From positions 1 through 64,000 of the forward strand of contig DJMA01000042.1 in the NCBI GenBank assembly GCA_002436415.1: a stretch of DNA of 64,000 bases. Reading direction: 5' to 3'. Shown here in pieces: positions 61,008 through 64,000 of the stretch. Below the pieces are notes generated by a model, which saw only the letters and a program-made list of their open reading frames with translations, was not told the DNA's origin and did not search any database. Source of the stretch: Bdellovibrionaceae bacterium UBA6502 (GTDB taxonomy: Bacteria > Bdellovibrionota > Bdellovibrionia > Bdellovibrionales > UBA840). A program made the position numbers and the translations under genes. Numbering within the stretch: position 1 is the stretch's first letter; every line of letters starts with the position of its first letter.

Positions 61008-61047
61008 AGGTTTTTGCGACAAGTTCTTTGTTTCAAAAACCTTTTTT
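61008..61047 (+). terminator. Rho-independent terminator after the large lipoprotein
   Basis: AGGTTTTTG and CAAAAACCT form a 9-bp stem around a 17-base loop, followed by six T residues. It separates the lipoprotein gene from the convergent histidine kinase gene. Confidence 0.75.
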
Positions 61048-61066
61048 ACTAATTTTTGAGAGAGTC

Positions 61067-62263
61067 TTAAAATTCAATGTCTGCATAAGGATTTTCTTCC
61101 TGATACAGTTCTTCGTCTAAGATTCGTTTTTTAGGAATTTCCAAGCTAAATAGACTTCCTTGGTCTTTTTCACTTTTTAAATGAATGCTACCGCCCATTT
61201 GCTCAATGCTTAATTTGGCAATGCTAAGACTTATACCAGCGCCTTTACTGTGTGAGTCGATGTCCCCTAGGGTGGTGAACTCTTCAAAAATGTATGACTG
61301 GTTTTCTTCTGGGACACCAGGTCCTTGATCTTTAATTCCAATGTTACAAACATCATCATTGCTTTGGATGCTAATGGAAATTTCCGAGTTTTTAGGGGAA
61401 AATTTTATGGCATTATCGATCAAAGCATATAGGGTTTGTCCTAAGCGTATAGTATCAAAACAAGCTTGGTGTTCTTCGTCATTGAAGCTTTTATTGATTG
61501 TAATGTTTTTTGATTCTAGTTTACTTGCAAATTGTTCGAGTTGCTCTTCGATGGCTTGATTTAAGGAATGTTCCCAAATAAAGAAAGGCATTTTCTTGGT
61601 AGTTAACTTTAAAAGGTCTAACATACCATTTAAAATTCCCATTAAATTTTGTGCCTCTCGATTGATGTCTTTATGATAGGATTGAATGACCTCTTGTTCG
61701 TCAATCACTCCTAGGCTTAAGCTCTCTGTCATTGCAACGATGGCTGACAGGGGAGTTCTTAGTTCATGAGTACTAAGGGTAATGAGTTTGTCCTTTGCTT
61801 CACTTAAACTTTGCAGCTCAGCATTTTGATCCAAAATTTCTGTGTAACTTCTCATTAACTCTTGTTGTTTGACTTGTACTTCTCGTTGTAGTTTTTTTTG
61901 AAAACTAACGTCTTGAAACATAAGCAAAAGAGTTTTACCGTTTTGTATTTTGCTTACACCTAGATTTGCAATGAAGTTTATGCCATTCATTCTTTTCATA
62001 AGCATGTCTTGGTAAAATCCAGTGTCTTGAATGAATTCTTCGGCAAAGGATCTGGCTTTTGCCTTGCTAGATTGCGGGTAGAGCTTCTCAAGGTAAAAGC
62101 CATTTAAGTCGGATTCGTTGAGCTCTAAGGTTTCCATGGCAAGTCTATTTAGGTAAATCAAAGACATATTTTCGGCGTTGAAAACTATGATCGCCATCAT
62201 TGCGGAATCACAAATTTCTTCAAAGTTTAAATCATTAGATGATTCAATGATTTTTGCAGCCAA
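61067..62263 (-). CDS. PAS-domain sensor histidine kinase
   Basis: A 398-residue soluble kinase with no membrane segment. A PAS domain (about 15-120), a coiled-coil-like linker (about 120-160), HisKA with H166 in STHELRTPLS and an HATPase_c domain with ALIDNAIKF, DQGPGVPEEN and GAGISLSIAK. The HDOD gene ends 3 bases upstream, so the two are co-expressed with the CheY-like gene. Ligand or cofactor unknown. Confidence 0.93.
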   Translation of the reverse strand: MAAKIIESSNDLNFEEICDSAMMAIIVFNAENMSLIYLNRLAMETLELNESDLNGFYLEKLYPQSSKAKARSFAEEFIQDTGFYQDMLMKRMNGINFIANLGVSKIQNGKTLLLMFQDVSFQKKLQREVQVKQQELMRSYTEILDQNAELQSLSEAKDKLITLSTHELRTPLSAIVAMTESLSLGVIDEQEVIQSYHKDINREAQNLMGILNGMLDLLKLTTKKMPFFIWEHSLNQAIEEQLEQFASKLESKNITINKSFNDEEHQACFDTIRLGQTLYALIDNAIKFSPKNSEISISIQSNDDVCNIGIKDQGPGVPEENQSYIFEEFTTLGDIDSHSKGAGISLSIAKLSIEQMGGSIHLKSEKDQGSLFSLEIPKKRILDEELYQEENPYADIEF

Positions 62264-62266
62264 AGT

Positions 62267-63151
62267 TTACCCACTCTCTAAGATTTTTAAGAAGCTCTCT
62301 GCCTTTTGCAGTGGTTCTTTAAAATCTTTTACCATTGCACCGATCTCTTCCGGTTTTATGTTTAATCTTCCTAAGATCTCTTTCGGCAGTTTGGGCGCTT
62401 TTTTGTAGCCACTATTGCCAAAACGAATGGTCCCGACTAGACAGTTGGCGAGGTAAACTATATCAACGTATTGGTGCATTTCTGTGGAAAGACCTGAGCG
62501 GAGTTGTAAGTTGGCTTCGTGGTGATATAACACACAATTTTGCACGGGTAGCGGTAAGCGCCATTTTTCGCTTAGTATTTTTCCAATTCGTGTATGGGGC
62601 ATGTTTTCTAATGCTCTTTCCGCTTGAATAAAAGACATGTTTTCGGCATTGGCATAGGCAGAAATGTCTTCCAAAATTTCTTTGTCTAGCATGGCAATGG
62701 CTATTTTTCCCATGTCATGAACAAGTCCGCAGGTGAATAGGTCACTAGATTGTTTGTGACCTATTTTTGCTGCGATGGATTCAGCTACAATGGCTACGCC
62801 TATGGAGTGTTTCCAAAACTGAATGAGATCAAAGCTAGTTTCGCCAGTGATTTTTAAAGTGGAAAAAACTGAGGCAGCGATTACCAATTGGTGTACGGTA
62901 TCAAATCCCAAAAAGCCAATGGCCCTTGAAAGATTGGATACGCCGCCAGGAATGGCGTAGTATGCTGAGTTTGCAAGAGTTAAAACTTTCGTAGTCAAAG
63001 ATTGATCTTGAAGCATTACCTCCTCAACGTCTTTAATCGTAGACATTGGATCGGCAATGATTCGGTTAAGCTCTTGTACTACCGTTGGGAGAGTCGGTAA
63101 GTCATTTAACCGCTCTTGCAAATCATTGTAGGAAATCTTAGCTGCGCCCAT
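62267..63151 (-). CDS. HDOD-domain signalling protein
   Basis: A 294-residue HDOD protein. LPTLPTVVQELNRII, the VMLQDQSLTTKVLTLANSAYY block and LSRAIGFLGFDTVHQLV are typical. Unlike many HDOD proteins, it keeps an HD pair in GLVHDMGKIAIAML, so hydrolase activity is possible. HDOD proteins often act in regulatory cascades with receivers and kinases, and here it sits between the kinase and a CheY-like receiver. Confidence 0.92.
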   Translation of the reverse strand: MGAAKISYNDLQERLNDLPTLPTVVQELNRIIADPMSTIKDVEEVMLQDQSLTTKVLTLANSAYYAIPGGVSNLSRAIGFLGFDTVHQLVIAASVFSTLKITGETSFDLIQFWKHSIGVAIVAESIAAKIGHKQSSDLFTCGLVHDMGKIAIAMLDKEILEDISAYANAENMSFIQAERALENMPHTRIGKILSEKWRLPLPVQNCVLYHHEANLQLRSGLSTEMHQYVDIVYLANCLVGTIRFGNSGYKKAPKLPKEILGRLNIKPEEIGAMVKDFKEPLQKAESFLKILESG

Positions 63152-63171
63152 ACTGATAAGTCGCTTCTTTG

Positions 63172-63585
63172 TTAAGCGGCCATTCTAGGAAATTTATGTT
63201 CTGGAAAAAGCTCTTTCATTTTTGCGGAAATTCTTTGGAAGGTAACTGGCTTTAAAATATAGCCATTCACACCAAGTTTTTTCGCGGATACTACTTGTTC
63301 TTTTTCCATAACGGCGGTTACTAAAACAAAAGGAAGGCTTTTGTATTTTTCTTCATCCCGAACCATTTCGAGAAAATCAATTCCATCCATATCGGGCATC
63401 ATGATGTCACTAATCACAGCCACCACATTTTCTTTTTCATACTCCGCTTGTAGTGCTTGCCAGGCAATCTTGCCGGTTTCACATTCGATAACACTAAAGC
63501 CTAGTTTTAAAAGTAGGTGCTTTATCACAGTACGGTTCGTTGGTGAGTCTTCAGCTAGAATCACACTTTTTTTGTCTTCGCTCAT
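63172..63585 (-). CDS. CheY-like single-domain response regulator
   Basis: A 137-residue receiver with D60 in AVISDIMMPDMDG, acidic pair E12 D13, T90 in LVTAVMEKE and K112 in GYILKPV. It has no output domain. It is the first gene of the minus-strand unit receiver-HDOD-kinase, and it is divergent from the gene at 63713. Confidence 0.94.
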   Translation of the reverse strand: MSEDKKSVILAEDSPTNRTVIKHLLLKLGFSVIECETGKIAWQALQAEYEKENVVAVISDIMMPDMDGIDFLEMVRDEEKYKSLPFVLVTAVMEKEQVVSAKKLGVNGYILKPVTFQRISAKMKELFPEHKFPRMAA

Positions 63586-63712
63586 TTTAAGGATCCTCCC
63601 GTATAGTCTTATCGGCCTTTTCTTAACAAATTTAAGATTGTGCAGGTACGGCTAAGAAATGCATCGCGTAAAAACTTAGGTTATTTAAATTGCATTTTTC
63701 TCAAAAGGAGTC

Positions 63713-64000
63713 ATGATAAAAGCTATGGAATTTGAAGCATTTACGGCTGTTTTGGTTTTTTCGTTTTTAAGTGCATGTTGTGCCTTTTTGGTAATCCGTA
63801 ATCTATCTTTAAAGAGATTCATCCACCAACTTCGGGCAAAATCAAAGGAAACACCTAAATTAGACAGTCCTGTTGAGGGGCTGGATCAAAAAGATTTCAA
63901 CCAATTGGTGGATATGATTTTTGACTCTTCCGATGAATTTGTGATGATTTTCGATGATCGACATCGATTAAGATTATGGAATAAGTCTGCGGGAGAATTG
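63713..64000 (+). CDS. Membrane-anchored PAS-domain protein, probable sensor kinase (partial)
   Basis: The frame starts at ATG 63713 behind AAAGGAG and runs open to the window edge (96 codons). It has one hydrophobic segment at about residues 9-28 (AVLVFSFLSACCAFLVI), a charged linker, and the start of a PAS domain (MIFDSSDEFVMIFDDRHRLRLWNKSAGEL in part). Such proteins usually continue into a histidine kinase, but that part is outside the window. Confidence 0.8.
   Translation, partial: MIKAMEFEAFTAVLVFSFLSACCAFLVIRNLSLKRFIHQLRAKSKETPKLDSPVEGLDQKDFNQLVDMIFDSSDEFVMIFDDRHRLRLWNKSAGEL

Noticed and set aside
1..64000. CRISPR arrays, prophage or integrated plasmid
   Set aside because: No regularly spaced direct repeats, no phage structural genes, no integrase or transposase; the XRE regulator next to tRNA-Val alone is not evidence of an integrated element.

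Overview
The window is an AT-rich bacterial chromosome segment, about 60% A+T by eye, with dense genes and short operons. Several things suggest a Gram-negative, motile and chemotactic bacterium, plausibly a Bdellovibrio/Bacteriovorax-type relative (Bdellovibrionota); this placement is inference from gene content only. The evidence is: lipoproteins with clear lipoboxes, an outer-membrane barrel porin, a secreted di-haem peroxidase, several secreted peptidases, an AgmX/PglI-type C-terminal domain, FlgT-like proteins, and many response regulators plus an HDOD protein.

Layout. 1-2.0 kb: ABC-2 exporter pair. 2.0-2.8 kb: orphan receiver-HPt protein. 3.0-5.2 kb: ffh-rpsP-khpA. 5.4-6.8 kb: methyl-accepting chemotaxis protein. 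7.0-10.6 kb: prpDBC (methylcitrate cycle). 10.8-18.8 kb: secreted unknown, thiI, lipoprotein serine protease, di-haem peroxidase, S41 peptidase. 19.1-20.9 kb: rimM-trmD-rplS, the other half of the ribosomal/SRP operon that began at ffh, here about 14 kb away. 21.0-27.3 kb: secreted unknowns, a 997-residue surface protein (carbohydrate-binding-like modules plus beta-helix), an rpsD-type gene and a gene split by an in-frame stop. 27.8-31.0 kb: kynA-kynU-rnhB and a yraN-like reading frame without a usual start codon. 31.5-37.0 kb: CsbD, pdxH, metG, a SpoU methylase, trmO. 38.0-42.1 kb: gshB diverging from a DUF455/ATP-grasp fusion gene, then an RluA-type pseudouridine synthase. 42.4-49.7 kb: mostly envelope and secreted proteins plus metabolic enzymes. 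49.8-57.8 kb: guaA diverging from dnaE, two FlgT-like envelope proteins, lipB. 57.9 kb: tRNA-Val(GAC). 58.0-64 kb: signalling cluster (XRE regulator, OmpR-type regulator, PAS histidine kinase, HDOD protein, CheY-like receiver, start of a PAS-containing membrane protein) around a large lipoprotein.

Most unexpected structure: four copies of a 152-153 bp inverted-repeat element (MITE-like) lie in three intergenic gaps. One intact copy (16933-17084) has a perfect 5-bp target duplication (TATAA). At 27424-27733 one copy (27471-27622) sits inside another, just upstream of kynA. A decayed copy (31141-31292) has exactly the same length. No transposase is in the window. Other notable items are the DUF455-ATP-grasp fusion beside gshB, a CTT-TAA junction between rnhB and yraN resembling the prfB +1 frameshift site, a long Gly/Met-rich tail on Ffh, and tandem operator-like palindromes.

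Several coding starts were moved downstream of the longest reading frame to sites with a good Shine-Dalgarno sequence; each case is explained in its entry.
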